This document shows positions 54,433 to 62,996 of a DNA stretch of 64,000 nucleotides, one piece after another. The notes below the pieces were generated by a model. That model was not told the DNA's origin. It saw only the letters and a program-made list of their open reading frames with translations, and searched no databases. The position numbers and the translations under genes are program-made. Source of the stretch: Streptomyces antarcticus (GTDB lineage Bacteria > Actinomycetota > Actinomycetes > Streptomycetales > Streptomycetaceae); the NCBI RefSeq assembly GCF_026627255.1, contig NZ_JAPNLM010000002.1:186001-250000 (forward strand). Direction: 5' to 3'. The first letter of the stretch is position 1, and each line of letters begins with the position of its first letter.

Positions 54433-55815
54433 ATGTCACAAGCACCCCTGTCGGACCTCCCGGCGGAACCCCTGAGCCACGGCCTCAAGCAGCGCCACCT
54501 GACCATGCTGGGCCTCGGCGGCGTGATCGGCGCCGGGCTCTTCGTCGGCTCCGGAGCGGGCATCGGGATCGCCGGTCCGGCGATCATCTGCTCCTACCTG
54601 CTGGCGGGCGTCCTCGCGATGCTGGTGATGCGGGCGCTCGGCGAGATGTCCGCCGCCATGCCCGCCTCGGGCTCCTTCTCCGTGTACGCGGAGAAGGCGC
54701 TGGGGCGCTGGGCCGGCTTCTCGGCGGGCTGGCTCTACTGGTTCCTCCTGGTCGTGGTGCTGGCCGTGGAGGCGACCGGCGCCGCGAAGATCGCGAACGG
54801 CTGGCTGCCGTCGGTGGACCAGTGGGTCTGGGTGCTGATCTTCATGGTGGTCTTCACCGTGAGCAACCTGGCCGCCGTGAAGAACTTCGGCGAGTTCGAG
54901 TTCTGGTTCGCCGCCCTCAAGGTCGGCGCGATCGTGCTGTTCCTGATCCTGGGGACCCTGGCGATCTTCGGCCTGCTCCCCGACACCGATCCGGTCGGCA
55001 TGGCCAACCTGACCGGCCAGGGCGGCTTCTTCCCCGCCGGCATGGGCGGGGTGATCGCCGGCATGCTCGCCGTCGTCTTCGCCTTCGGCGGTCTGGAGGT
55101 CGTCACGATCGCGGCCGCCGAATCGCAGGACCCGGCCCGCTCCGTGGCCCGCGCGGTGCGCAGCGCGGTGTGGCGCATCCTCTTCTTCTACGTCGGCTCG
55201 ATGCTGGTCATCGTGACCCTGCTGCCGTGGGACTCGCTGGAGCCCGGCGAGAGCCCGTACGTCGCCGCGCTGGACTCGATCGGCATCCCGGCGGCCGGCC
55301 AGATCATGAACATCGTGGTGTTCGTGGCCCTGCTGTCGGCGCTGAACGCGAACCTGTACGGGTCCTCGCGCATGGTGTTCTCGCTGGCCGAGCGGGGCGA
55401 GGCGCCGACGTCGCTGCTGAAGGTCTCGGACGGCGGGGTGCCGCGCCGGGCGGTCTTCGCCTCGGTGTCCTTCGGTTTCGTGTCGGTGGTGCTGAACCTG
55501 CTGTGGCCGGACACGATCTTCCTCTACATGCTCAACGCGGTCGGCGCGGTGCTGCTGTTCGTGTGGGCGCTGATCGCGGTCTCGCAGCTGAAGCTGCGCC
55601 GGATCATCGAGCGGGACATGCCGGAGCGGCTCACGCTGCCGATGTGGCTGTTCCCGTACCTGACGTGGGCCGCGCTGATCGGCATGGCGGCGGTGCTGGT
55701 GCTGATGCTGTTCGACGACTCGGCCCGGCCGCAGCTGCTGTGGTCGACCGGGGCCGCCGCCCTCGTCCTGCTGGTGGCGTGGGCGCGGGAGATCCGCGAG
55801 CGCCGGGCGGCCTGA
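54433..55815 (+). CDS. Amino-acid permease (APC/AAT family), copy 2
   Basis: The 460-residue paralogue of the permease at 52057, with the same block order: KQRHLTMLGLGGVIGAGLFVGSGAG, GSFSVYAEKALGRWAGFSAGW and GEFEFWFAALKVGAI. The N-terminal cytosolic segment is shorter than in copy 1. The start is ATG 54433. Upstream, GTGAT-gcgg-ATCAC (54356-54369) is a small operator-like palindrome. It is 145 bp from copy 3 and probably not co-transcribed, given the palindromes between them. Confidence 0.92.
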   Translation: MSQAPLSDLPAEPLSHGLKQRHLTMLGLGGVIGAGLFVGSGAGIGIAGPAIICSYLLAGVLAMLVMRALGEMSAAMPASGSFSVYAEKALGRWAGFSAGWLYWFLLVVVLAVEATGAAKIANGWLPSVDQWVWVLIFMVVFTVSNLAAVKNFGEFEFWFAALKVGAIVLFLILGTLAIFGLLPDTDPVGMANLTGQGGFFPAGMGGVIAGMLAVVFAFGGLEVVTIAAAESQDPARSVARAVRSAVWRILFFYVGSMLVIVTLLPWDSLEPGESPYVAALDSIGIPAAGQIMNIVVFVALLSALNANLYGSSRMVFSLAERGEAPTSLLKVSDGGVPRRAVFASVSFGFVSVVLNLLWPDTIFLYMLNAVGAVLLFVWALIAVSQLKLRRIIERDMPERLTLPMWLFPYLTWAALIGMAAVLVLMLFDDSARPQLLWSTGAAALVLLVAWAREIRERRAA

Positions 55816-55903
55816 CGCCCCGACGCGCGCCGCGGGTGCCCGGGGCCCTTTGGGGTCCGGGCACCCGCGCGTCGTACGAGGAGGATCACGGCCGGTGAAA
55901 CGA

Positions 55904-55942
55904 GTGTCCGGATGATGGACACGCAACGTCCGATTATCGGAC
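55904..55942 (+). promoter_or_regulatory. Two adjacent inverted repeats before permease 3
   Basis: GTGTCC-n7-GGACAC (55904-55922) is followed 5 bp on by GTCCGAT-t-ATCGGAC (55928-55942). The second lies 18 bp upstream of the ATG. Both centre on GTCC/GGAC and look like paired repressor sites. No regulator gene is adjacent. Confidence 0.6.
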
Positions 55943-55960
55943 GATCGGCACACTGGGCGC

Positions 55961-57376
55961 ATGAGTCAGCGCACGATCACGCACCCCGAGCAGCAGGCGC
56001 CGCCGCAGGCCGCCGCCGCCTCCCCCCTCGGCAACGGACTGAAGCAGCGCCACCTTTCGATGATCGCCCTGGGCGGCGTCATCGGCGCCGGCCTCTTCGT
56101 CGGCTCCGGCGCCGGCATCGCGGCCGCCGGTCCCTCGATCGTGCTGGCGTACGCCGCGTCCGGGCTGCTCGTGATGTTCGTGATGCGGATGCTCGGCGAG
56201 ATGTCCGCCGCCGATCCCGCCTCCGGCTCCTTCTCCGTGCACGCGGAGCGGGCGATCGGCCCCTGGGCCGGGTTCACCGCCGGGTGGATGTTCTGGACGC
56301 TGCTGTGCGTGGGCGTGGCCATCGAGGCCATCGGCGCGGCGCACATCATGACCGGCTGGTTCCCGGGCACCCCCTCCTGGATGTGGGTGCTGGTCTTCAT
56401 GGCCCTGTTCTGCGGGTCCAACCTGGCCGCCGTCTCGAACTTCGGCGAGTTCGAGTTCTGGTTCGCCGCCCTGAAGATCGGCGCTATCGCCCTCTTCCTG
56501 GGCCTGGGCGTGCTCGCCGTCCTGGGCGTCCTGCCCGGTGCGGACGCCCCCGGCACCGCCAACCTGCTGCACGACGGCGGCTTCCTGCCCAACGGCGTGG
56601 ACGGCCTGCTGGTCGGCCTGCTCGCCTCGGTCGTCGCGTACGGCGGCCTGGAGACCGTGACCATCGCGGCCGCCGAGTCCGAGAACCCGGTCAAGGGCGT
56701 CGCCCGGGCCGTGCGGACCACGATGTGGCGGATCGCCATCGTCTACGTCGGCTCGATGCTGGTCATCGTGACCCTGCTGCCGTGGAACGACCCGGCCGTG
56801 ACGCAGGACGGCCCGTACGCGGCCACCCTGGACCACCTGGGCATCCCTGCGGCCGGCGAGATCATGAACGTGGTCATCCTGATCGCTCTGCTGTCCGCGA
56901 TGAACGCCAACATCTACGGCTCCTCCCGCATGGCCTACTCCCTCGTCGCCCGCGGCCAGGGCCCGAAGGCACTGGGCAAGGTCACCGGCCGGGTGCCGCG
57001 CCGCGCGGTGCTCGCCTCCTCCGGCTTCGGCTTCGTCACCGTGCTCCTCTCCTACTGGTACCCGGACACCCTGTTCGCCTGGCTGCTGAACATGGTCGGC
57101 GGGGTCATCCTCGTCGTCTGGGGCTTCATCGCTGCCTCCCAGCTCGTGCTGCGCCGCCGGCTGGAGCGCGAGGCCCCCGAGAAGCTGGTCGTGCGGATGT
57201 GGGGCTTCCCCTACCTGACGTGGGTGGCGCTCGCCGGGGTGGCCGGAGTCCTGGTGCTGATGGCCCTGGACGCGGACACCCGGGTGCAGGTCGTCTTCAC
57301 CGGCGGACTGACCGTCGCCCTCGCGGCGACCGGCTGGACCCTCCAGCGCCGGTCGGCCGCCCGCGCGGCGCGATAA
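55961..57376 (+). CDS. Amino-acid permease (APC/AAT family), copy 3
   Basis: This 471-residue paralogue has KQRHLSMIALGGVIGAGLFVGSGAG, GSFSVHAERAIGPWAGFTAGWMFW and FGEFEFWFAALKIGAIA. It is closest to copy 2 in the core and differs most in loops and TM3 (FWTLLCVGVAIEAIGAAH), which may reflect a different substrate. The ATG at 55961 is preceded by two operator-like inverted repeats, a control feature not seen before copies 1 and 2. Confidence 0.92.
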   Translation: MSQRTITHPEQQAPPQAAAASPLGNGLKQRHLSMIALGGVIGAGLFVGSGAGIAAAGPSIVLAYAASGLLVMFVMRMLGEMSAADPASGSFSVHAERAIGPWAGFTAGWMFWTLLCVGVAIEAIGAAHIMTGWFPGTPSWMWVLVFMALFCGSNLAAVSNFGEFEFWFAALKIGAIALFLGLGVLAVLGVLPGADAPGTANLLHDGGFLPNGVDGLLVGLLASVVAYGGLETVTIAAAESENPVKGVARAVRTTMWRIAIVYVGSMLVIVTLLPWNDPAVTQDGPYAATLDHLGIPAAGEIMNVVILIALLSAMNANIYGSSRMAYSLVARGQGPKALGKVTGRVPRRAVLASSGFGFVTVLLSYWYPDTLFAWLLNMVGGVILVVWGFIAASQLVLRRRLEREAPEKLVVRMWGFPYLTWVALAGVAGVLVLMALDADTRVQVVFTGGLTVALAATGWTLQRRSAARAAR

Positions 57377-57382
57377 GGCTCC

Positions 57383-57411
57383 CGTCCGGCGCGACACCCC
57401 CGCCGGACGGC
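57383..57411 (+). terminator. Terminator after permease 3
   Basis: CCGTCCGGC pairs with GCCGGACGG across an 11-nt loop, immediately after the stop. Confidence 0.75.
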
Positions 57412-57417
57412 AGGTCA

Positions 57418-57453
57418 GAGGCCGGGCTCATGCGAACGCATGGGCCCGGCCTC
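57418..57453 (+). terminator. Second hairpin upstream of sodF
   Basis: GAGGCCGGGCTCATGC pairs with GCATGGGCCCGGCCTC (15 of 16) around GAAC. It doubles the insulation between permease 3 and sodF. Confidence 0.8.
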
Positions 57454-57525
57454 CGGCATTCCGGAGGACTTGACAAGAGAGGTCACCCTTACATGTGCCC
57501 TGGAATAGATACTGCTAGCGTGCAG

Positions 57526-57542
57526 TTGCGCATTGATTGCAA
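57526..57542 (+). promoter_or_regulatory. Nur-type operator upstream of sodF
   Basis: TTGCGC-attga-TTGCAA matches the TTGCAA-N5-TTGCAA Nur box at 10 of 12 fixed positions and ends 36 bp before the sodF ATG. Nickel-bound Nur represses sodF in Streptomyces coelicolor; the same control is inferred here. Confidence 0.75.
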
Positions 57543-57578
57543 TAAGCAGTTGGCACGCTGAGGGGACCGGACACACGC

Positions 57579-58238
57579 ATGGCCATTTACACGCTTCCTG
57601 AGCTTCCTTACGACTACGCGGCGCTGGAGCCGGTGATCAACCCGCAGATCATCGAACTGCACCACGACAAGCACCACGCGGCCTACGTCGCGGGCGCCAA
57701 CACCACGCTGGAACAGCTGGAGGAGGCGCGCGACAAGGAGAACTGGGGCGCGCTGAACGGCTTGGAGAAGAACCTCGCGTTCCACCTCTCCGGCCACATC
57801 CTGCACAGCATCTACTGGCACAACATGGCCAGCCCCAAGACCGGTGACGGCGGCGGCGTCCCGGACGAGAAGGACGGCCTCGGCGACCTGCCGGCCGCCA
57901 TCACCGAGTCCTTCGGTTCCTTCGCGGCCTTCCGCAAGCAGCTGACCTTCGCGTCCTCCGCGACGCAGGGCTCCGGCTGGGGCGTGCTCGCCTACGAGCC
58001 CATCAGCGGCCGTCTGATCGTCGAGCAGATCTACGACCACCAGGGCAACGTGGGCCAGGCCTCCGTGCCGGTCCTGGTGTTCGACGCCTGGGAGCACGCC
58101 TTCTACCTCCAGTACAAGAACCAGAAGGTGGACTTCATCGAGGCCATGTGGAACGTCGTCAACTGGCAGGACGTCGCCAAGCGCTACGCCGACGCCAAGG
58201 CGAACACCCCGCTGCTGATCCCGGCCGACAAGGCCTGA
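57579..58238 (+). CDS. sodF: Fe/Mn-family superoxide dismutase (SodF)
   Basis: The 219-residue enzyme opens [19 protein letters not shown]. Metal ligands are the His in [12 protein letters not shown], the His in [18 protein letters not shown] and the Asp and His in [18 protein letters not shown]. It dismutates superoxide in the cytosol. Length and sequence fit the iron enzyme of Streptomyces. A Nur-type box upstream suggests expression when nickel is low and the Ni-enzyme SodN is not made. Confidence 0.97.
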   Translation: MAIYTLPELPYDYAALEPVINPQIIELHHDKHHAAYVAGANTTLEQLEEARDKENWGALNGLEKNLAFHLSGHILHSIYWHNMASPKTGDGGGVPDEKDGLGDLPAAITESFGSFAAFRKQLTFASSATQGSGWGVLAYEPISGRLIVEQIYDHQGNVGQASVPVLVFDAWEHAFYLQYKNQKVDFIEAMWNVVNWQDVAKRYADAKANTPLLIPADKA

Positions 58239-58305
58239 TCAGCGCCACCCGCCCGTCCGCCTCGTGATCGTCTTCTCCACCTTCACTTGCGGGCGTGTCC
58301 ACCAG

Positions 58306-58340
58306 AAGGCCCCCGCGAGGACATGACTCGCGGGGTCCTT
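58306..58340. terminator. Bidirectional terminator, sodF / DsbA-like gene
   Basis: Fourteen-nt arms AAGGCCCCCGCGAG / CTCGCGGGGTCCTT with one mismatch, around a 7-nt loop, between convergent genes. Confidence 0.8.
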
Positions 58341-58399
58341 CTGCGTTCTCGGCGGGAGCCGCCGCCGTTCGGCCGTGCGGGCTCCCGGAAGGATGCGGG

Positions 58400-59047
58400 C
58401 TACTCGAAGGAGGGGGCCTGGGTACGGGTGCGCTTGATCTCGTAGAAGCCCGGCGTGGAGGCGACGAGCAGCGTGCCGTCCCACAGGCGGGCGGCGGCCT
58501 CGCCGCGCGGGGTCGGGGTGACGACCGGGCCGAAGAAGGCCACCTCGTCGCCCTCGGCGCCGGGAACGGAGATCACCGGGGTGCCGACCTCCTGGCCCAC
58601 CCGGTCGATGCCGTTGTTGTGGGAGGCCCGCAGCAGCTCGTCGTACTCGTCGGAGTCGGCGTACGCGAGCAGCTCGGCCGGGAGGCCGACCTCGTCCAGC
58701 GCCGCGGCGATGACCTCGCGGGTCGGGCCATGGCCCTCATTGTGGATCTTGGTGCCGAGCGCGGTGTAGAGCTTGCCGGTGACCTCGGCGCCGTGCTTCT
58801 GCTGGGCCGCCACGACCACGCGCACCGGGGCCCAGCCCTTGGGGCCGAGCAGCTCGCGGTAGGTCTCGGGGAGCTCGTCGAGCTTGTTCTCGTTGAGGAC
58901 GGCCAGGCTCATCACGTGCCAGCGGACCTCGACGTCGCGAACCTTCTCGACCTCCACCATCCAGCGCGACGTCATCCACGCCCAAGGGCAGAGCGGATCG
59001 AACCAGAAGTCGACCGGGGTCTTCTCGCGCACCTGGGTGTCGGTCAT
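58400..59047 (-). CDS. DsbA-family (Rv2466c-like) oxidoreductase, monothiol variant
   Basis: The 215-residue thioredoxin-fold protein starts at ATG 59047 (MTDTQVREKTPVDFWFDPLC). It matches the actinobacterial mycothiol-linked Rv2466c group: SRWMVEVEKVRDVEVRWHVMSLAVLNENK, the GTPVISV cis-Pro region and PRGEEA-like PRGEAAARLWDG. The active site reads C20-P-W-A23: the nucleophilic Cys is kept and the resolving Cys is Ala, whereas the mycobacterial enzyme has CPWC. It should therefore need an external thiol (mycothiol) to turn over. It is cytosolic, with no signal peptide. It is divergent from pepN. Confidence 0.92.
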   Translation of the reverse strand: MTDTQVREKTPVDFWFDPLCPWAWMTSRWMVEVEKVRDVEVRWHVMSLAVLNENKLDELPETYRELLGPKGWAPVRVVVAAQQKHGAEVTGKLYTALGTKIHNEGHGPTREVIAAALDEVGLPAELLAYADSDEYDELLRASHNNGIDRVGQEVGTPVISVPGAEGDEVAFFGPVVTPTPRGEAAARLWDGTLLVASTPGFYEIKRTRTQAPSFE

Positions 59048-59175
59048 GTCTCTCCTCGAGTCAGACAAAGGCATCACTGGGACCACGTCCTCCGTCGCCA
59101 ACCAGGCCGGAGTCCCGCGCATTCCCCCGTGCGAGGATTCGACGGAAGAACGCGATCACGCACGAAGGAGTGCAC

Positions 59176-61734
59176 GTGCCCGGAGAGAATCTGTCCCGCG
59201 ACGAGGCCCGTGGGCGGGCCGAGCTGCTGTCCGTCGACGGCTACGAGGTGGTCCTCGACCTCCGGTCCGCCGTCGAGGAGGCCGAACCGGCCGAGGGTCC
59301 CCGGACCTTCCGCTCGGTGACGACGATCCGCTTCCGGGCCGCGACCCCGGGCACCGCCACCTTCGCGGACCTCATCGCACCCTCGGTGAACTCCGTGACC
59401 CTCAACGGGCGCGCCCTCGACCCGTCGGCCGTCTTCGACGGGTCTCGGATCGCGCTGGCCGGCCTGGACGCCGAGAACGTCCTGGTGGTGGACGCGAACT
59501 GCGCATACAGCCGGACCGGGGAGGGCATGCACCGGTTCGTGGACCCGGAGGACGGCGAGGTCTACCTCTACACCCAGTACGAGCCGGCGGACGCCCGCCG
59601 GGTGTACGCGAACTTCGAACAGCCCGACCTGAAGGCGCCGTACCGCTTCGAGGTGGCCGCGCCCGCGGGCTGGCAGGTGTGGAGCAACGGCGCCGAGGAG
59701 TCCCGGGACGGCGAGGTCCGGCGGTTCGCCGAGACCGCGCCGATCTCCACGTACATCACGTGCGTGGTGGCGGGCCCGTACCACTACGTCACGGACTCCT
59801 ACACCCGCGGGGACCTGACGATCCCGCTGGGTGCGATGTGCCGCAAGGCGCTGGCGAAGCACTTCGACGCGGACGACGTCTTCCTCGTGACGAAGCAGGG
59901 CTTCGACCTCTTCCACGAGATCTTCGACTACCCGTACCCCTTCGGGAAGTACGACCAGGCCTTCGTGCCCGAGTACAACCTGGGCGCGATGGAGAACCCG
60001 GGGATGGTGACCTTCCGGGAGGAGTACATCTTCCGCGGCAAGGTCACGCAGGCCTCCTACGAGCGCCGCGCGAACGTCATCCTCCACGAGATGGCGCACA
60101 TGTGGTTCGGCGACCTGGTCACCATGAAGTGGTGGGACGACCTGTGGCTGAAGGAGTCCTTCGCGGACTTCATGGGCTCCTTCGGGCTGGTCGAGGCCAC
60201 CCGCTTCGACCAGGCGTGGGTGACCTTCGCCAACAGCCGTAAGGCGTGGGCCTACCGGGCCGACCAGCTGCCGTCCACGCACCCGATCACGGCCGACATC
60301 CGTGACCTGGAGGACGCGAAGCTGAACTTCGACGGGATCACGTACGCCAAGGGCGCCGCGGTGCTCAAGCAGCTGGTCGCCTACGTCGGGCGGGACGCCT
60401 TCCTGGAGGGCGCGCGCCGCTACTTCAAGGCCCACGCCTACGGGAACACCACCCTGGACGACCTGCTGTCGGTGCTGGCGGACGTGTCCGGGCGGGACAT
60501 GGCCGAGTGGTCGCGGGCCTGGCTCCAGACCGCGGGCGTGAACGCGCTGACCCCGGTGGTGACGTACGACGCGGGCGGGCGCGTGACCGATCTGGCGGTG
60601 CTCCAGGAGGGCGGGGAGCTGCGGCCGCACCGGGTCGCGGTCGGCCTGTACCGGCTGGAGCCGGACGGCACCCTGGTGCGGTACGCGCGGGCCGGGGTCG
60701 ACGTGGTGGGCACGCGGACCGCGGTGGCGGAGCTGGCCGGGAGCGAGCGGCCCGACCTGGTCCTGGTCAACGACGAGGACCTCACCTACTGCAAGATCCG
60801 CTTCGACGAGGGCTCGCTCGCCACGCTGCGCGCGCACCTGGGCGACCTCACGGACCCGCTCGCGCGGGCGCTGTGCTGGTCCGCCCTGTGGAACCTGACG
60901 CGCGACGGCCTGATGCCGGCGCGCGACTTCGTCGCGCTGGTCCTGGCGCACGCGGGCCGGGAGACGGAGGTGGGCGTCCTGCAGATGGTGCACGCGCAGG
61001 CGCTCACCGCGGTCACCCACTACGCGGCGCCGCAGTGGCGCGAGCAGGGCGGCCGGGAGGTGGCGGCCGGCGCGCTGCACGAGCTGCGGCTGGCCGAGCC
61101 GGGGTCGGAGCACCAGCTCACCTGGGCCCGGTTCTTCGCGGCGGGCGCCGCGACCGAGGGCGACTTCCAGCTGCTCCTGGGGCTGCTGGACGGATCGGCG
61201 CGGATCGACGGCCTGACGGTGGACCAGGAGCTGCGGTGGGACTTCCTGCTGCCGCTGGCCGCGCACGGGGCGGTGGACGAGGGTGTGCTGGCGGCCGAAC
61301 TGGCCCGGGACGACACCGCGTCGGGCAAGCGGCACCAGGTGCGGTGCCTGGCGGCGCGGCCGTCGGCGGCGGTCAAGGACCAGGCGTGGGCGGCGGTGGT
61401 CGAGTCGGACGGCCTGTCGAACGCGCTGGTGGAGGCGACGATCGCGGGCATGCAGCAGTCCTCGCAGCGCGGGCTGCTGGCCGCCTACACCGGGCGGTAC
61501 TTCGACGTCCTCGAACGGGTGTGGGCCGAGCGGTCGATCCAGATCGGGATGGACGTGGTGAAGGGGCTCTACCCGTCGCTCCAGGACTCCGCGGAGACGG
61601 TCGGCGCCACGGACGCCTGGCTGGACGCCCACCCGTCGGCCCCGCCGGCCCTGCGGCGGCTGGTCCTGGAGTCCCGCGACGACCTGGCCCGCGCCCTGCG
61701 CGCCCAGCGCTGTGACGAGAACGCCTCCGCCTGA
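59176..61734 (+). CDS. pepN: Aminopeptidase N (M1 metallopeptidase)
   Basis: The chosen start is the GTG at 59176, five bases after AAGGAG; a GTG at 59170 overlaps that site. The 852-residue enzyme has the exopeptidase motif GAMEN (about 268-272) and the zinc site HEMAHMWFGDL (H303, H307) with Glu in WLKESFADFMG (about 326). A Tyr-containing transition-state segment and a C-terminal ERAP1-type helical domain from about 520 onward follow. It removes N-terminal residues from peptides in the cytosol, including products of the Clp proteases. The length is typical for Streptomyces PepN. Confidence 0.97.
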   Translation: MPGENLSRDEARGRAELLSVDGYEVVLDLRSAVEEAEPAEGPRTFRSVTTIRFRAATPGTATFADLIAPSVNSVTLNGRALDPSAVFDGSRIALAGLDAENVLVVDANCAYSRTGEGMHRFVDPEDGEVYLYTQYEPADARRVYANFEQPDLKAPYRFEVAAPAGWQVWSNGAEESRDGEVRRFAETAPISTYITCVVAGPYHYVTDSYTRGDLTIPLGAMCRKALAKHFDADDVFLVTKQGFDLFHEIFDYPYPFGKYDQAFVPEYNLGAMENPGMVTFREEYIFRGKVTQASYERRANVILHEMAHMWFGDLVTMKWWDDLWLKESFADFMGSFGLVEATRFDQAWVTFANSRKAWAYRADQLPSTHPITADIRDLEDAKLNFDGITYAKGAAVLKQLVAYVGRDAFLEGARRYFKAHAYGNTTLDDLLSVLADVSGRDMAEWSRAWLQTAGVNALTPVVTYDAGGRVTDLAVLQEGGELRPHRVAVGLYRLEPDGTLVRYARAGVDVVGTRTAVAELAGSERPDLVLVNDEDLTYCKIRFDEGSLATLRAHLGDLTDPLARALCWSALWNLTRDGLMPARDFVALVLAHAGRETEVGVLQMVHAQALTAVTHYAAPQWREQGGREVAAGALHELRLAEPGSEHQLTWARFFAAGAATEGDFQLLLGLLDGSARIDGLTVDQELRWDFLLPLAAHGAVDEGVLAAELARDDTASGKRHQVRCLAARPSAAVKDQAWAAVVESDGLSNALVEATIAGMQQSSQRGLLAAYTGRYFDVLERVWAERSIQIGMDVVKGLYPSLQDSAETVGATDAWLDAHPSAPPALRRLVLESRDDLARALRAQRCDENASA

Positions 61735-61745
61735 CCCGTGACGGT

Positions 61746-61777
61746 CCGGGGGCCCGGGGCCGGACCCGGGCCCCCGG
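61746..61777 (+). terminator. Terminator after pepN
   Basis: CCGGGGGCCCGGG pairs perfectly with CCCGGGCCCCCGG, 12 bp after the stop. Confidence 0.88.
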
Positions 61778-61921
61778 CCCCCTGGACCTGCCCGTTCCCC
61801 GCGGGGAGCGGGCACCCCATCGGCAGTCGAACGCCCGTACTTTAGCCCCGCCTTGTCCCGGTTTGTCGACGGATGTGTAACAGGGGTTAGCGAGGCCATG
61901 GCCTGAGGGAACCTCAGCGTC

Positions 61922-62884
61922 ATGAACCACGACACGCCCCTCCCCCTCGCCCACCTCACCGGCAGCCGCCCCCGCGTGCTGACCCTCGCCCAGCTGCGCG
62001 AGCACGGCGTCTCCGCCTCCGACGCCGCCGAGCGGCCCTGGCGGCAGGTCCTGCCGGGCATCTTCCTGCTCCACCCGGGGCCGGCCACGAGCGAGGAGCG
62101 GCTGCACGCGGCGCTGCTGTACGCCGAGCGGCGCGGCAACGGCGAGGCCATGATCACCGGGCTGGCGGCGCTCGCGCTGTACCGGTTCTCCTCCGCTCCC
62201 GCGCTGCCGGGGATCTCCCACATCGACGTGCTCGTCCCCGGCACCCGCCGGCTCCGCTCCACGGGTGACGTGCGGATCGTGCGGGCGCACGTCCCGCCCC
62301 GGTCGCAGGAGGTGACCGGGCTTCCGGTGGCGCCGGTCGCGCGGGCCGTGGCCGACGCCGTCGCCCAGCTCGCGGACGCGGGCACCGTACGCCGCCTGCT
62401 CAGCGAGGCCGTCCGCGGCGGGCACTGCGAACCGGCCGCCGTCGTAAGGGAGCTGACGGTGGCCCGGCTGCTGAACCGGCCGCACGTGGTCGACGCCGTC
62501 GAGTCGCTCCTCGCCGAGGGGCGCGCCATCGCCGAGGACCGGCTGTACCGGATCGTACGGGGCTTCGAACTCCCCGAGCCGGTCTGGAACGTGGACCTAC
62601 GGCTGCCCGGCGGCCCCCACCTCGGCGGGGTGGACGCCTTCTGGCCGGAGCAGGGCGTGGCCCTGGAGATCGACACCCGGGCCCCGCGCCAGGGGGAGGA
62701 CGAGCAGTGGTCCGAGTGCGTCCGCAAGCGGGAGACCCTGGAGCGCCTCGGGATCACCGTCCTGCACGTCACCCCGCGCAAGCTCCGCGACTGGCCCGAG
62801 CAGCAGGCCGCGGTCGTCCGCACCGCCCTGACCGCGGCCGCCGACGACGAGCCCGCCGCCTACCTGGTGGTCCTCCCCCGGTGA
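61922..62884 (+). CDS. AbiEi-like N-terminal domain fused to a DUF559/Vsr-like nuclease fold
   Basis: The 320-residue protein has an N-terminal winged-helix-like part (about 15-60, LTLAQLREHGVSASDAAERPWRQVLPGIFLL) as in AbiEi-type antitoxin regulators, and a middle helical region. The C-terminal domain (about 205-310) has GGVDAFWPEQGVALEID, then KRETLERLGITVLHVTP: the D-x(n)-E-x-D and W/T pattern of DUF559/Vsr-like PD-(D/E)xK folds. It may bind DNA. No AbiEii toxin is adjacent, so a classical type IV toxin-antitoxin pair is not present. The ATG at 61922 lies just after TGAGG-gaa-CCTCA (61904-61916), a small hairpin that contains the purine-rich ribosome-binding stretch. Confidence 0.8.
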   Translation: MNHDTPLPLAHLTGSRPRVLTLAQLREHGVSASDAAERPWRQVLPGIFLLHPGPATSEERLHAALLYAERRGNGEAMITGLAALALYRFSSAPALPGISHIDVLVPGTRRLRSTGDVRIVRAHVPPRSQEVTGLPVAPVARAVADAVAQLADAGTVRRLLSEAVRGGHCEPAAVVRELTVARLLNRPHVVDAVESLLAEGRAIAEDRLYRIVRGFELPEPVWNVDLRLPGGPHLGGVDAFWPEQGVALEIDTRAPRQGEDEQWSECVRKRETLERLGITVLHVTPRKLRDWPEQQAAVVRTALTAAADDEPAAYLVVLPR

Positions 62885-62996
62885 GGCGCCGGAGGCCGAC
62901 GGGCCGGGGCGCGCCCGGATCGCCCCGCGGCGACCGCCCGCGCCGAGCGGCCGCGTACCCTTGAGGGGCTGGCGAGACGGTACGAAGGGGCAGGAC

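Noticed and set aside
59074..62823. A 1249-residue minus-strand open frame across pepN
   Set aside because: Antisense of pepN and of the AbiEi-like gene; no recognisable domain.
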